The position numbers and the translations under genes are program-made. From Marsupella aquatica (taxonomy: Eukaryota > Marchantiophyta), in NCBI GenBank assembly GCA_973895155.1, contig OZ316898.1, forward strand, positions 10,726,001-10,790,000: a stretch of DNA of 64,000 nt, in the 5' to 3' direction. This document shows, piece by piece, positions 49,287 through 61,605 of the stretch. The first letter of the stretch is position 1; each line of letters starts with the position of its first letter. The notes below the pieces were generated by a model. The model was not told the DNA's origin. It made no database searches and worked only from the letters and a program-made list of their open reading frames with translations.

Positions 49287-52200
49287 ATGAGTGATTCGGA
49301 GGAGTTTTTCGAAGACGTGGAACTTGAAGCACGAGGATCACCGCGGAGGTTTCAGGGGCAGAGAGAGGAGCAGGAGGAAGAGCACGTGACACCGATACCA
49401 TCACCGGTGCGGCGTGTGGTGGAGGAAGCAGTACTACTACCGGAGCTCACGGTAGTCCCAAAGAAGAAGATGGGCACTTTCAAGCTTGGGGGACCCAAGT
49501 ATGAAGTGACAAAGTATGATGGGCGCTCTGACTACTTGCTATGGGAGAAGCAGGTGAAGGGAGTGCTCTATGCGTTAGGGATGGGCCAACTGCTGAGCCA
49601 TCGTGAAGACGATGTTGATGAGAAATAATGGGACCGCATGTAGGAGCAGGGAGTGTGTGGTGTTACACTCTATCTCATGCCTCCCATCATCAAGCAGTTG
49701 GGTGCACATAAGGATTGCATGTCCTTATTTGCGGAATTGCAGAGCAAGTATCACCGCAAGGAGTTGTCGAACCGGCTCTACACTTCCTACAAACTGATGA
49801 GTTTCAGGATGAAGGAATCCGGTACAAAGTTGCAAGACCATGTGGATGCTTTCAACGACATGGTCGTTGACTTGGAAAACCTTGGGGAGACTTTGAATGA
49901 TGAGACGAAGGCTCTGCAGCTTCTTAGTTCATTGCCTCCATCTTACCGGTCCCTATCACGAGTGTTGTTGCATCGTGATAGGGATACCATTTCATACAAT
50001 CACGTGGTAAGTTCTTTGCTTAGTGATGATCTTCAGCAGAAGATGCACATCACGTCACAGCCTTCATCATCTGGTGCTGCCCTCAATGTTAACCGTGGGA
50101 GGAGTATGCAGCGACCAACTGGGGACCGTAGAACCCAGTTTAGATCTAAATCCAGATCTAAGTCCAAGGGTAAATCCCCTCAGAGGAGGCAGGTGACATG
50201 TTGGAAGTGCAACCAAGTTGGACACTTCAAGCGAGACTGTAAGGGAAAGGTAGCAGAAACTTCATCGGCAAATGTGGCTAGGGCTGATGGAGAAGCTGAT
50301 TTACTCAATGATGAGTATGTTTTATGAAGCCGGGGGTATGCCCTGTGCACGTCATCTAGGAGAGCAGATGATGTGTGGATTCTTGATTGTGCTTGCTCTT
50401 TTCATATTTGTTACATTCGTGAGTTTTTCAGTTCTTACTCTATTTCAAACGGTTCAGTTCTGATGGGAAATGATCACTCCTGTCAAATTGAGGGAATTGG
50501 GTCTATGAAGATTCAAATGTTTGATGGCACTGTGCACACAGTGTTCGGAGTCAGGTATGTACCTGGCATGCGTAAGAATCTGATTTCACTCGGTGTGTTG
50601 GATTCAAATGGTCATCAATGGAGCGTTATTGATGGTGAACTTCAAGTCAGGTCGGGAGAGACAGTGATTTTGAAGGGGAGTAGACAAAAGAATTTGTATG
50701 TGTTACAGGGCAATACTGTATGTGGAGAGGCCAATGTAACCAAGTCTCACGAGGAGATGACTCAACTGTGGCATTCACGGCTAGGCCACATGAGTGAGAA
50801 GGGTTTGGCTATCTTACGGAAGAATGGACTCATTTCTGATTTGCAATCTTGTAAATTAGAGTTTTGTGAGCATTGCTTTCTTGGAAAGCAGCATCGTCGT
50901 GCTTTTGGTGTTGGAACTCATCGTTCCAAAGCGGTTCTTGAGTACATACATAGTGACGTGTGGGGTCCATCCCCGACTCCCTCACACTCTAGAAAGTTGT
51001 ACTATGTATCATTTATTGATGATTACTCAAGATTTGTGTGGATTTATTTCATGACGCATAAGTCTGATGTCTTGTCCATTTTTAAGAAGTGGAAGGCCCA
51101 GGTGGAGAATCAGACTGGAAACACGATCAAGTGTTTGGATACAAGGGTGAAGAGTCTGAGGTCAGACAACGGCGGGGAGTACACTTCAATGGAATTTGAA
51201 GAGTACTGTTCAGAACAGGGGATAACTTGCCATCTCACCACAATTTATACTTCGCAGCAGAATGGTGTCGCTGAGAGGCTCAATCAAACACTGTTGGAGC
51301 GGTCACGGAGTATGTTGAGCCAATCAGGTTTACCACAAGAATTTTGGGCAGAAGCTGTCAATACCGTAGTTTATTTGGTAAATCTTTCTCCTTCTAGTGC
51401 TATCAATTTCAAAACGCCGTTTGAGATGCACTATAAGCGGCAAGCAGACTATCATGGCTTGGTAGTTTTTGGAAGTGATGCATATGCTTTCACACCGAAG
51501 CAGAATAGGACCAAGTTGGATCCTACCTCCAAGAAATGTGTTTTTCTTGGGTACCAAAGTGGTGTGAAAGCCTATAGGCTATGGGATCCTATTGCCTGTA
51601 CGCTCGTTGTCAGTAGGGATGTTTCCTTCAATGAATCCAGATTATTGAAGGAGGGGGAGAATACTCAGGTCTCCCATATTGACAAAGGAAAATCTCCTAT
51701 CCTGGATCTCGTTGAGGGGGAGATTGGTTATGAGGTGCATGACCGGAGAGAAGGAGTTGCTCCAATTATGGAGCTGGTTCCTATGCCAGAGGAACCAGAG
51801 GAGTTTGTTGATGCTGGTGAGCAGCAAGTGGATGATGGTGAGCAGCAAGTGGATGTTGTTGAGCTTCAAATTGTACCAGCATACGCAGATCAACCGGAGT
51901 CATCGGCTAGAAGAACATTTGGTCGCACTGTACGCGCTCTACCAAGGTATGGACAGTGGGTTGATTCATCTCAACTGCAAGAGGATGATTTTACAGCTGA
52001 TGATGAGGGTGATGCGTTAATTTTGGAAGAAGGGGAACCTTCTTCATTTCATGAGGCAAGTGCTTCAAAGGAGAAGCAGAAGTGGACTGCAGCAATGCAA
52101 ACGGAGATGCAGTCACTAAAGGACAACAAAACTTGGGAGCTTGTTAAGTTGCCTAAGGGTCAGCAAGTGGTGGACAGCAAGTGGATTTACAAGTTGAAGG

Positions 52201-53621
52201 ATAATTCCATAGGAGGTGGATCGAAGGTCTACAAGGCTAGGTTGGTAGCAAAGGGATTCACACAAGAGAAAGGTGTGGATTACAATGAGGTCTTCTCACC
52301 AGTTGCTAAGTACTCTACAATACGACTATTGTGTGTACTTGTTATAATGTTTGGTCTGCTGCTAGATCAGATGGATGTTGTCACAGCTTTCCTCTATGGC
52401 ACATTGGAAGAGGTGATCTTCATGAGACAATCGCTAGGTTTTGTGAAGAGAGGACAGGAGGAATTGGTTTGCAGATTGCTGAAATCCTTGTATGGGTTGA
52501 AGCAGTCACCAAGACAATGGAACAAGCGGTTTGACGATTGAATTCGGTCACAAGGTTTTCACAGAAGTGTATTTGACCCTTGTGTGTATTTGAAACCGGT
52601 AAAGAATGTTGTCTTTGGGTTCATTGTTTTAGTACTTTATGTGGATGATATGCTAATTGCAGCCAAGGATAGGTCTGAGATTGTTAAGCTCAAGGCACTG
52701 CTTAGTGCAGAGTTTAAGATGAAGGACTTAGGGCCAGCTAAGAGGATTTTGGGTATGGAGATCACTAGGGACTTGGAGGCTGGCAAGCTATGGTTGACGC
52801 AGAGCAGTTATGCGAGGAAGGTAATTGCAAGGTTCAACATGGGGAATAGCAAGCCAGTAAGTACCCCGTTGGCTCCACACTTCAAGTTATCATCAGCGTT
52901 CTGTCCTACGGATGACACAGAGAAGGGGTTGATGTCAAAGGTTCCGTATGACAAGGTAGTGGGGAGTCTCATGTATTTGATGACTTGCACTAGACTTGAT
53001 CTTGCCATGGCTATGGGCAAGGTGAGCAGGTACATATCGAATCCAGGGAAGGTACACTGGGAAGCAGTGAAGTGGATTATCAGGTACTTGAAGGGTACCA
53101 TGGATCATGGTCTTTTATTTGATGCGAATGCAAAGAATGCTAAATCAATGATTGGCTATGTTGATTCTGACTATGGACAAGATTTGGACCGAAGGAGATC
53201 AACAACAGGATACGTGTTCACACTTGGCGGTGGATGCATAAGTTGGAGGTCTACTTTGCAAAAGTGTATTGCTCAGTCTACTACAGAAGCGGAGTATGTT
53301 GCAGCAAAGGAAGCAGCAAAGGAAGCGATTTGGTTGGATAGACTTATCATTGAAATGGGATTGCCACAGGGGAATGTGAAGCTCCATTGTGATAGTCAAA
53401 GTGCGCTCCACCTTGCTATGAACCAGGTGATGGACAGCAGAGTGAAGCACATTGACGTCAGGTACCATTTTATCAGGCAGGCTGTGTCTGATAATTTGTT
53501 TGAGCTAGTCAAGATTGATGGTAAACTCAACCCGGCTGACGCATTTACCAAAGTGATTCCTTTGGAGAGTTTCTCTAGACACCGTGACATATTGCAGGTT
53601 TTGCAATTGCATCACAAGTAG
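49287..53621 (+). pseudogene. copia gag-pol polyprotein, interrupted by four stops
   Basis: One continuous reading frame apart from TAA 49626-49628, TAG 49641-49643, TGA 50325-50327 and TGA 52539-52541; no frameshift. Gag ends with a zinc knuckle (CWKCNQVGHFKRDC, about 50200). Protease site reads WILDCACSFH, with Cys where the family has Ser or Thr after the catalytic Asp. Integrase has the HHCC finger (LWHSRLGHM to CEHCFLGK) and D,D,E residues in HSDVWGP, LRSDNGGEY and GVAERLN. Reverse transcriptase has KARLVAKGFTQEKGVDY and the catalytic LYVDDMLIAA. RNase H follows with DSDYGQDLDRRRSTTGY and TTEAEYVAA, to LNPADAFTK near the end. Two stops sit just before the Gag core, one between Gag and protease, one inside reverse transcriptase. 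Confidence 0.96.
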
Positions 53622-53800
53622 AGTTTTCTTAACATTCATTGTAATTACTGATATATGCTCTTCCTCATTCCTATGTATTAGGCTACGGCTTAGTTCTGGT
53701 TTGCTCTAGTTAGAGAGGGAAACCGGTTTGGTTTTTGTCCAGAACTTCCCGCTGAGGGATCATATACATTGGCAGTATTACTCTTCCCTAGACCAGAGTC

Positions 53801-53810
53801 AAGGGGAAGA
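53801..53810 (+). other. polypurine tract
   Basis: aaggggaaga directly before the 3' LTR; primes plus-strand DNA synthesis in LTR elements. Confidence 0.85.
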
Positions 53811-53811
53811 T

Positions 53812-54214
53812 TGTTGGATATTTACTCTTACGTCTAGGTTAGGTATGACGTGATTGGTACAACAACGTGGGTTGGTACAACTACGTGGTTAGGTACAACT
53901 ACGTGATTAGGTACAACTATGTGGTTAGGTACAACTACGTGGTTAGGTACAACTAAGTTGCACACTATATCATAAGAGGCATGTGTGCTTGGAGAGGTAG
54001 AACCAAGGCTCATTGTTATGGAGTCACTTGAGAGATAGGGAGAGCTTACACTGTGGAGACTCGGTATAGCCGATGGGCTTAGAGTTCAGTAAAGCTCTCT
54101 TGTGTGTTCCCGTGGACGTAGCTTCAAGGAGGTGAACCACGTATCTCTTGTGTCGACTATTGTGCGTTGGATGGTTCATGGGCTTGCCGTTGCGATCGTC
54201 GTCTATGCTCAACA
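53812..54214 (+). repeat. 3' LTR, 403 bp
   Basis: Begins TGTTGG and ends CTCAACA; followed by target duplication TTTGA. Same sub-repeat array as the 5' LTR, lacking 4 bp near its end. Confidence 0.97.
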
Positions 54215-54219
54215 TTTGA

Positions 54220-54980
54220 GTGTCATCAAGGATGTTACAGCCACAGTCCTTTTGCTTGGGTCCCAGGAGTGTTTCCTTTCTGTGGATGTGAGACTAAGTA
54301 CATTTGTTACAATGTGAAGTAACTTGGGGCTGAGGTTTTGAAAACGTTTGAGTTACTAGTTGCCATAAATGAACGGTCCAGATCTGATCATACATAGAAA
54401 AAATTGTCAAAATGTGACCCTGCAATCTTTTTGCTGAGTGAAGGCTTCTCAGTGCATAGTAAATTTTGTCCAGAACAAAGGTTACTTCTGTGTAACCATT
54501 TCTGGAGTTTCTTCCTATTTCCATAATCTACTCTCACAAAAATCATGATCTTTAATTTTAATCAGTAATGAATTTATATAATAATAGGATGGTCTGGCCG
54601 GGGTTCTAATATGAACCCCAACCCATAATGTTCAGAAAAGCTATCCTCTTATCAACTTTTCTTCACTTTCAGCCATATAATTAACTTTTCTTCACTTACC
54701 AGTCATATGATTACACTCACATGATTACAGCCTAATAACCCTGTGCCCAAGGCTTCCATCATCCTATACATAAGTGCCACCTGCCCCAAAAAACAAAAGG
54801 AAACCCCAAAGTGTTTGGGCTTACTTTTCACATTACTTTGGAGTGCTAATAACCCTGTGCCCCAGGCCTCCATCATTCCTATACTTAATTCTGGTCAGGA
54901 AAAAAGGTTGCCAGTGTGTAACCTTTATACTAGGTGCCACCATTTTCATAACTATGTGCCCAGAAAATATTGCCCATTAT
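54220..54980. other. right flank of the retrotransposon
   Basis: No coding exon recognised. Two similar phrases (taaccctgtgcc, tccatcat) near 54737 and 54848 suggest an old local duplication. Confidence 0.45.
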
Positions 54981-55106
54981 TCCTTTTCCTGGGCAAGTAT
55001 TATGTATGATAATGACTGTTTGGGTTAGGGCTGGGGTTACTCCTTTTCCTCGGCAAGTATTATGTATGATAATGACTGTTTGGGTTAGGGTTAGGGCTGG
55101 GGTTAC
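54981..55106. repeat. 60-bp tandem repeat, 2 copies
   Basis: Copies start at 54981 and 55041 (tccttttcct) and run into gggttagggctggggttac; the second has one extra ttaggg. Not a telomeric array. Confidence 0.9.
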
Positions 55107-55130
55107 TGTAACCTTCCTGGATGCATTTAT

Positions 55131-55277
55131 TCACTTTCTGGTCACAAGGTTACAAATCCCATATTAAACTGTCATTACCTTGCATCTACTCACTTTCTGG
55201 TCACAAGGTTACAAACCCCAGATTAAACCGTCATTACCCTAGGGTTACATACCCCAGATTAAACCGTCATTACCCTA
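55131..55277. repeat. 59-bp tandem repeat, 2.5 copies
   Basis: Units start at 55131 and 55190 (tcactttctggtcacaaggt); a third, partial copy begins near 55238 (gggttacataccccagatta). Confidence 0.9.
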
Positions 55278-55399
55278 GTGCCATCTGCCCCAAAAACAAA
55301 AGGAAACCCAGAAGTGTTTTGGACTTATTACTTCTCACATTACTTTGGAGTGCAGAAGTAACTTTGTGAAATTCTGAACACTATTGACAGTGAAGAAGC

Positions 55400-56436
55400 A
55401 GCGTAATAATGTGTGGGGAATCGCCAATGAAAGCGCGATTTCTCGCCCGCAATGGACGGAGATGGCCGCGCGTCCACGATTGTCATCTTGCCCAACATTG
55501 GAGCCGAAGCTCGGATCCTAGCGTCTGCTCCACTGCGACACTGATTCGAGGAAATCTACGTCGTTGCGGAACCGGAGGTCGACAACCGCTCAGAATCTAT
55601 GTCCGACCTCGCCCGTCATCCATCAAGCGAGCCACTGAGAGCTCGGTTCTACGGTGGCTCGTTTCCTCCATGATTCTGTGGATTCGAGATTTCGAGGTCG
55701 GCCCCGTTCCGGTTCCGCAGCGTTTCGCAATGTATCTGTTTCCGACCTCCCCCATCCGTCGAGCCGCTGAGAGCTCTGCTTCGCAAGCCTGAATCTCGTA
55801 CGTGCTCGATGGAATTGGGAAGAACGAGGGAGTTTTGATGGACTGACGGGCGGGCTCGGGTTCGTTTTCGAATTGGTCCTTTGGGTCGGATTTGTCCGAC
55901 TGCTGGAGTTTGAAGGTCGTGTCGATCATCGGAACGAGGATCAGTGGACAGCTGCTGGCTTTCATTTTGGGCTTGTTGATGGCAGCAGATATTTTTTAAG
56001 AAAGGAAAATCCGTATGACCATGTGAGCTTGTGGGGCAGAGCGAACTGTGATTTGAGGATCGGGAGATATCACTTTCCTCGAGAGGTCTTCTGCAGCACC
56101 ATCGTGAGGACCGATTGAGCTGTTGCTGCTACTGCCCCCGGTCCTCAAACGCTTTCTGGCAGCTTCTGTTCGTTTAATTGACAAATCCTGAAGACAATTA
56201 GAAGTATTTTGCTCGATTTTTTAAGTGACCTGGGAGTATAACCTGTATTTGTCCAGCTCAAAAGGTTTACTTAGGTTTTGGGACAGCTTCTGCTTCACGC
56301 ATGAATTGCTGTCAATTGAGACGGTAAAACTTTTTTCATCATTGAGAGGAACTGGTCACGCGACCGTTCATCTCCAACATTTATCATTAATTTGTCGAAA
56401 ATTCGTTCCTTATTAAACCACACTCTTGACAGTGTG
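55400..56436. other. GC-richer region upstream of the J-protein gene
   Basis: Open frames on both strands (55409-55792 plus, 55597-55965 minus) arise from higher GC and a degenerate internal repeat (gagccactgagagctc versus gagccgctgagagctc). No domain recognised. Likely promoter and 5' UTR, possibly with a 5' UTR intron. Confidence 0.4.
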
Positions 56437-59277
56437 ATGGCAACTGTACACTTTGCTCAGTGCTACCTGCCGAGGGTAGCTATCTACTCGGCTGATGGAA
56501 TTGACTTTGGGGTTCGTAGTGGAAGTCCTGTGAATAGTTTCTCTTCTCTTCGTTCTCAAGAGCAATTTCTGCAAGCCCCTAGGAAAGGCTTCCCATCAAA
56601 GGGGAGGAAGATCCAGCTGGGATTCACCTCTGTAAATAATGGATTGTCCGTATCTTTCTATTTGTGCTTCAACAAACCTCTGGGAAGGGTGGGTACTTCT
56701 CGGAGTGTGAAATCAAGGGCAAGCTTGGGTGGCGATGGCGATGTTGACATGTACGGCGATGCGATCGATGAGGACTACTACTCCGTCCTTGGCTTGGTAC
56801 GTTCAAATTTGATGATATATAGACCTGGTTTTGCTTGAGTCTTTTGCTCACAATTATTCTGTTTTGCGGCGAGCTGAGCTATTTCTGTGCATAGATGAGT
56901 TCCTGCGGGCATGTTCTGTAGAAATCATTTGCAAGGCATTGTTCTCAGTACTGAGGATGAGTTACGTTCTAGACGTCCTCTTTCTTGGCCCATCTCATGA
57001 GAGCCCTCTTCGTTTCTAACGTTGTTAAGTTTTTCAGACGCCTGATGCCACGCCAGACGAGATTAAGAAGGCTTACTACAATTGCATGAAAACTTGCCAT
57101 CCGGATCTCAGCGGGAATTCCCCAGGAATTAATGCGTTTTGTATCTTCGTTAATGAAGTATATGAGGTAACCTGCTTACACCACTCGATTGTTGGAAAGA
57201 AAGTTATCTGTAAGCGAGGGATCCAATGAAATTGTAGTCTTACCCTTTCATTGAGTTCTCTCTCACAGATTTAAATACCAATGTGCAGGTGTTAAGTGAT
57301 CCAGAGCAGCGTATGATTTATGATGAAATTAGCGGCTACACATTAACTGGTATCAATCCCTTCAAAGACACCACGGAGGAAAAGGATCATGCCTTCGTTG
57401 ATGAGTTTACCTGCATAGGTAAGCCCTATGATGTCGCTAAGTTGCAACACCCTATTCAGGAATTGCATCTAAACGTTATATCGTTACCTCCTGATCTTTC
57501 CTTGTATGACAAACCTTTCAAGAGGCCCACGTAGTGCCAATGTAGAATTTATATGCCCAAAGTTTGTGGCAAGTCAATTTTGTAAAATTAATTCTCATTC
57601 AATTTCTGACTGCAGGGTGCAAGAATTGTGCACACACTGACCCCGTAACATTTGACATTGAGGAGCAATATGGTCGGGCAAGGGTTATGTCTCAGCTTGG
57701 AAACCCAGTACTGGTGGAAACGGCTATTCAAACATGGTAGTACCTGGTAACTTATTCGTTGTGTTGCAGACTGACTGTCACGACGTAAAATAAACCAATT
57801 CCGATCCCCTGTACTTGTTATGGTAGCAAGTAAAATCGTGTCCACTTCAGAGAAGTGTGCGACTCCACCGCAGTTGGGTAGCGGCAGCAATTCTGACGAC
57901 ATAGGACATGTAGCGTTCCTGAAGTTGTTGGCGTGGAGCTGAACTCTTCATGTGTTTGTCTTATGCAGCCCTGTAGATTGTATACATTGGGTGACAGCGG
58001 CGCAGCTGACCCTTTTGGAAGACGAAATGCGAATTGTGGAACGTGTCAATGTATGGCCAATGCAAAGCCCTTGCTTTGTTACGAGTTACTGCACATGATG
58101 ATGTGGAAGATCATATTGATTTATAACCACAAGTTCGTGGGTGTCAATCACACGGCCACAGGAATTGCATTGTTGGAAATACTTTTGTAAGTCTTGACAA
58201 CAAAGCATTACTTAAATCTGTTGGCTTGAGGGTGTAGGTTGGAATGATGCTGTCGGGCATGGGGTATCAATCTCCAGACGTCTTTACTCAAGTAAGTAGA
58301 GTTGTGAATGAATCCTACACGCATGCCTTTGCTCAAAGTTGGAGGGTGTCAATTGTTTCTAAAACAGTTAGCGTTGAAGGCTTGGAACGAAAACTACTTA
58401 AAGCGGGTTACAAGTGTTCTCATCTCCTTTGATTAATTTCAAAAGTTCTTGACGTTCCAGGGTATTGGTTGGTCTTGCAGGCAAGCTGGAAATGGGAAAA
58501 GCGCCAAGCCAAAGCTATTGTACGTGCTATCTATCTTAATTACGTGACTTACTCGTTCACACCGTATATAGCGTAATGCATTGAAATTACCTGCCTTATC
58601 GAATTTAAAGCGATTTCTATATGGATTTTGTTCTAGCTTTGCCCCTTCATGCATGTGATGTGTGTAAATAGTACTATGCTATCTGAAGCGGGTAGTTTTA
58701 TCTTAAACTCAGGATCGAGCTCGGATGAGAATGATGAGAGACGGTGGGAAGACTGGGAAGGAGGCCTGGTGGAATTTCGATTGGGGCTCAGCTGATGAAA
58801 AGACCACAAGAGCTGCTAAAGGTACCTATACTCACCGGAATGTATTATCTTGTTGACACTATCCTACCTAGGTCCTTAATGGAAGGTTGCTGTGGGTAAT
58901 GTCTTTGCCTACTGAAAATGTTGTCTCGGAAGGCAACTCAACAGCCTGTATCCTATTGTTGTTGATAAAACAGTCTGTCACTATGCAGTTGCAGCATTCT
59001 ACCCAATCATACATTTGTCCTTGCTTGAAAGACGCTATCGTGATTTTCAAGGTATCCCCTTCGATTGTTGAGAATTCTCTGAACTTACATAAAAGAAATG
59101 CCTACAGATAAGCATGTCCGGGAAAGAGCAGCGAAAACTGCAGCAGCAGCAAGGAGGTGGAGGGAGTACTCACGCCAAGGTGCTGATCGTAGAGCAATTC
59201 GTCATCTTCCGTCAACTTCTGGGTCAGGCAATGCAGAGGAAGAAGATTCGAAAAGAGAAAAAGCTGGAGCTAAGTAG
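56437..59277 (+). CDS. J-domain protein with 4Fe-4S ferredoxin-like domain, probably plastid-targeted
   Basis: Nine exons: 56437-56796, 57038-57166, 57289-57418, 57616-57736, 57969-58050, 58238-58291, 58481-58519, 58713-58821, 59108-59277; 397 residues, all phases consistent. Residues 1 to about 95 are Ser/Arg/Lys-rich with few acids, as in a chloroplast transit peptide. The J-domain starts at DEDYYSVLGL (about 111) and has the Hsp70-stimulating HPD (KTCHPDLSG). A ferredoxin-like domain follows, with CIGCKNC and CPVDC supplying four cluster Cys. The C-terminal third is basic (RERAAKTAAAARRWREYSR). This matches the plant DJC76/DJC77/DJC82 class of J-proteins with a ferredoxin domain, whose role is thought to link Hsp70 chaperones to plastid redox. 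Start is the ATG at 56437. A frame continues upstream but without another ATG. Confidence 0.93.
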
Positions 59278-61605
59278 GCCGCCGACGGCTTTCCAGGGGA
59301 GGTGATCTACTTTAGTCCTGTCAGAATCTCAAAAATTATTATGACAAAGTTTAACTTGCTGTATATTATTTCTTAGTTCTGGGGCAGATTCTTGACGCCA
59401 TTTACCGCCTTGTCAAGGAAGGGTGTTCATATGTGAAGTGTACTGTGCAAGTTGTACTATGATATGGAGACGGTCCATGTAGAGTTTTGTGTATATAATT
59501 AGAGATTATTCAGATGAGTTTGCAATGGGGATGCAGTCACGAATTGTGCATCGCCAGAGCTTCACCTTCGGGTGCATTTAATGTTTAATGAACATATAGT
59601 AACTGGAAAGTATGGCTTGACGGCCACTGAGGTGACTAAGTACAACTGTATACCAACCAAAGCTTATCCAAACGGGTATTTAGTTGGTGCTTGATAACTG
59701 CGGACCGCTGTGAAGCATGTTAGTTGAATTTGGATCCAAGACGATTTTCTGTGCTTGAGGTAATGAGGCTAACGTCCGATCTTTATTTGTTATGTATAAT
59801 TCAATTAGCGTGTCTGCTATTCGTCAAAGCTAAGAATGGACGGTCTAATCAACATTTCAGGAAGAAAAAAAACATGGTAAGTCAAGACGACTTACAATGG
59901 TTTTGCATCAATCTTCAGTGTTCTTCTCGGGGCTGATTTGTTTAGTTCGTCTCAAAGCTTGGCTTTGGCGGTTGTTTGCCCCTCTAGCGGTATGATCTTG
60001 CGGGTCACTAGAACTGGAACCACGGTTGATGACCAAAGTTCATTTCAATGTTTTTCGACGACGAGTTTGATACAGAGCAGCTATGTAGTTCGTTCTTGCG
60101 GAGTGGTTTAAATCTCCAGAGGTTGAGAGTTAATGTTACCCCTGAAAGGACTTCGTCTCGCAACGATAGTCTCTACTCTCAAAGGGTTCCTCATCGACGA
60201 GAGGCAGTGAGAGTACACAGCTGTCGTGCCTTCATGGCCCTAAGGGAAGAATATATTCTTTTACTGCATCAGCGATTGGGCCTTGCAAGTGTTCTTCCGC
60301 ATCAATAATCTAGCCTCACGGACAGGATCTGAAGAAAGTTCCACATTAACAAGAGATTATCTTTCTGGTTCAGTGCTACGGTTCTCCGCATTGTAGTGTG
60401 AAGTTCTTGCACTCAGCATGTTACGACCCTTAGGCAGGATAAGCGATGTTCTAAGGTGAATAGTCGATAGCGCTCAAATCACATGATTCACTGGATAGGC
60501 AGATAAGGAAGCATTTCAACAGGAGCTGTCATTCGTACTGGCACAACTAACCGGGAGGAAATACAGTTGAGTTTCCACCCGCTCGTATGAGCAGCGTACT
60601 GTGATGAATTTTTATTATGGAACTCGAAATCAAGTGCACCTACAAGCGATCGGCGTCCAGCATTACCCTTGTGGCTCAACACTGGCTAAACACTTCGGTC
60701 ATTACAGCGAAAGCATCAGTCAAGTCGGCTCTTGAGAGCACATATATGACCGTGCTGCAGCTTCCTCTTGGGTGAAATATGGTTCTTGCAAATTAGTGCC
60801 GACTGTGCTACGCTAGTGCAAACATACACAGAACCTGCTTCATGATTATAGCATTATCTGTCTGGGATGGTCATGCTTGCAATGGCACTACCAACACAAT
60901 TCTGGTCGCCATAAATTGCGAACCCAATGTTTGACTTCCGTAACCAGAACCAGCCAATCTTCTTCTTCATCCTCAAAAAGTAAAAACGACCTGCAAGTAA
61001 TGAACGAGCAATCTGTATGATTCTTCCAGCAAGCCAAAAGCACGGCTCTGGAATATTCTGTACTCCCCTCCCTTTCTATGTCCACAAATGGCGCTTAGAA
61101 AACAAAAAGTCAAAGCGAAATGTTATATTGGAATATGGCGCAGAGGTAATCTCAAATCTTATCGATCACTCGACTTCAAACGTAAACCATTTGTATCTTG
61201 GTCATTTAGGAGGTAATTCGCTACCCGAAAGCAACAGTTAAGTGTCGTGTTTTGACCTGGCATTCTATGTTTTGACCCGACAGTCCATGTGCCAGTGATC
61301 TGATTCGTATCCTGATCGAAGACATTTACAACCGTTCGTGTTTCTGGTACGTGACGAATCAGTTCAAATTCTACCTAGGATGGGGAAAGTAATTGTGTCG
61401 AGTCAGTTCAGCGAATGATCGATAGAGTTTATGAATCTGCATTCAAGTCCGGCCTCTTTGGGAGTGGATCATCTTACTCATTCACAATAAAAAGGGAATT
61501 TGTATCAGACCGGAATTTATTCTTCGAGGTTATGCATGTTCACATTGAAATTGATAACCGGGCGAAGGGCAGGAGCTTCAGCAGACAACAACCAAACTCA
61601 CAACG
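59278..61605. other. intergenic, unassigned
   Basis: No exon I can name. A minus-strand segment near 60880-60985 reads YFLRMKKKIGWFWLRKSNIG and could be a real C-terminal exon of an unknown gene; a plus-strand frame at 60048-60308 is also open. Neither has motif support. Confidence 0.35.

Larger units (their letters stand above)
47734..54214 (+). mobile_element. full-length Ty1/copia LTR retrotransposon
   Basis: 6.48 kb element with both LTRs, primer binding site, polypurine tract, one gag-pol frame in copia order (protease, integrase, reverse transcriptase, RNase H) and a perfect 5-bp target duplication TTTGA at 47729-47733 and 54215-54219. The LTRs differ by 10 substitutions (9 transitions) and one 4-bp indel, about 2.5 percent, so insertion is fairly recent. 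The gag-pol frame has four stop codons, so this copy cannot now move on its own proteins. A leader of about 1.1 kb separates the 5' LTR from the gag ATG. Confidence 0.97.

Noticed and set aside
55080-55106. gggttagggttaggg, telomere-like
   Set aside because: Only two to three units inside a 60-bp tandem repeat; the plant telomere repeat is TTTAGGG in long arrays. Not an interstitial telomere.
55409-55965. Overlapping 127-codon plus and 122-codon minus frames as genes
   Set aside because: Both come from the GC-richer composition and an internal degenerate repeat; no motif, and they are antisense to each other.
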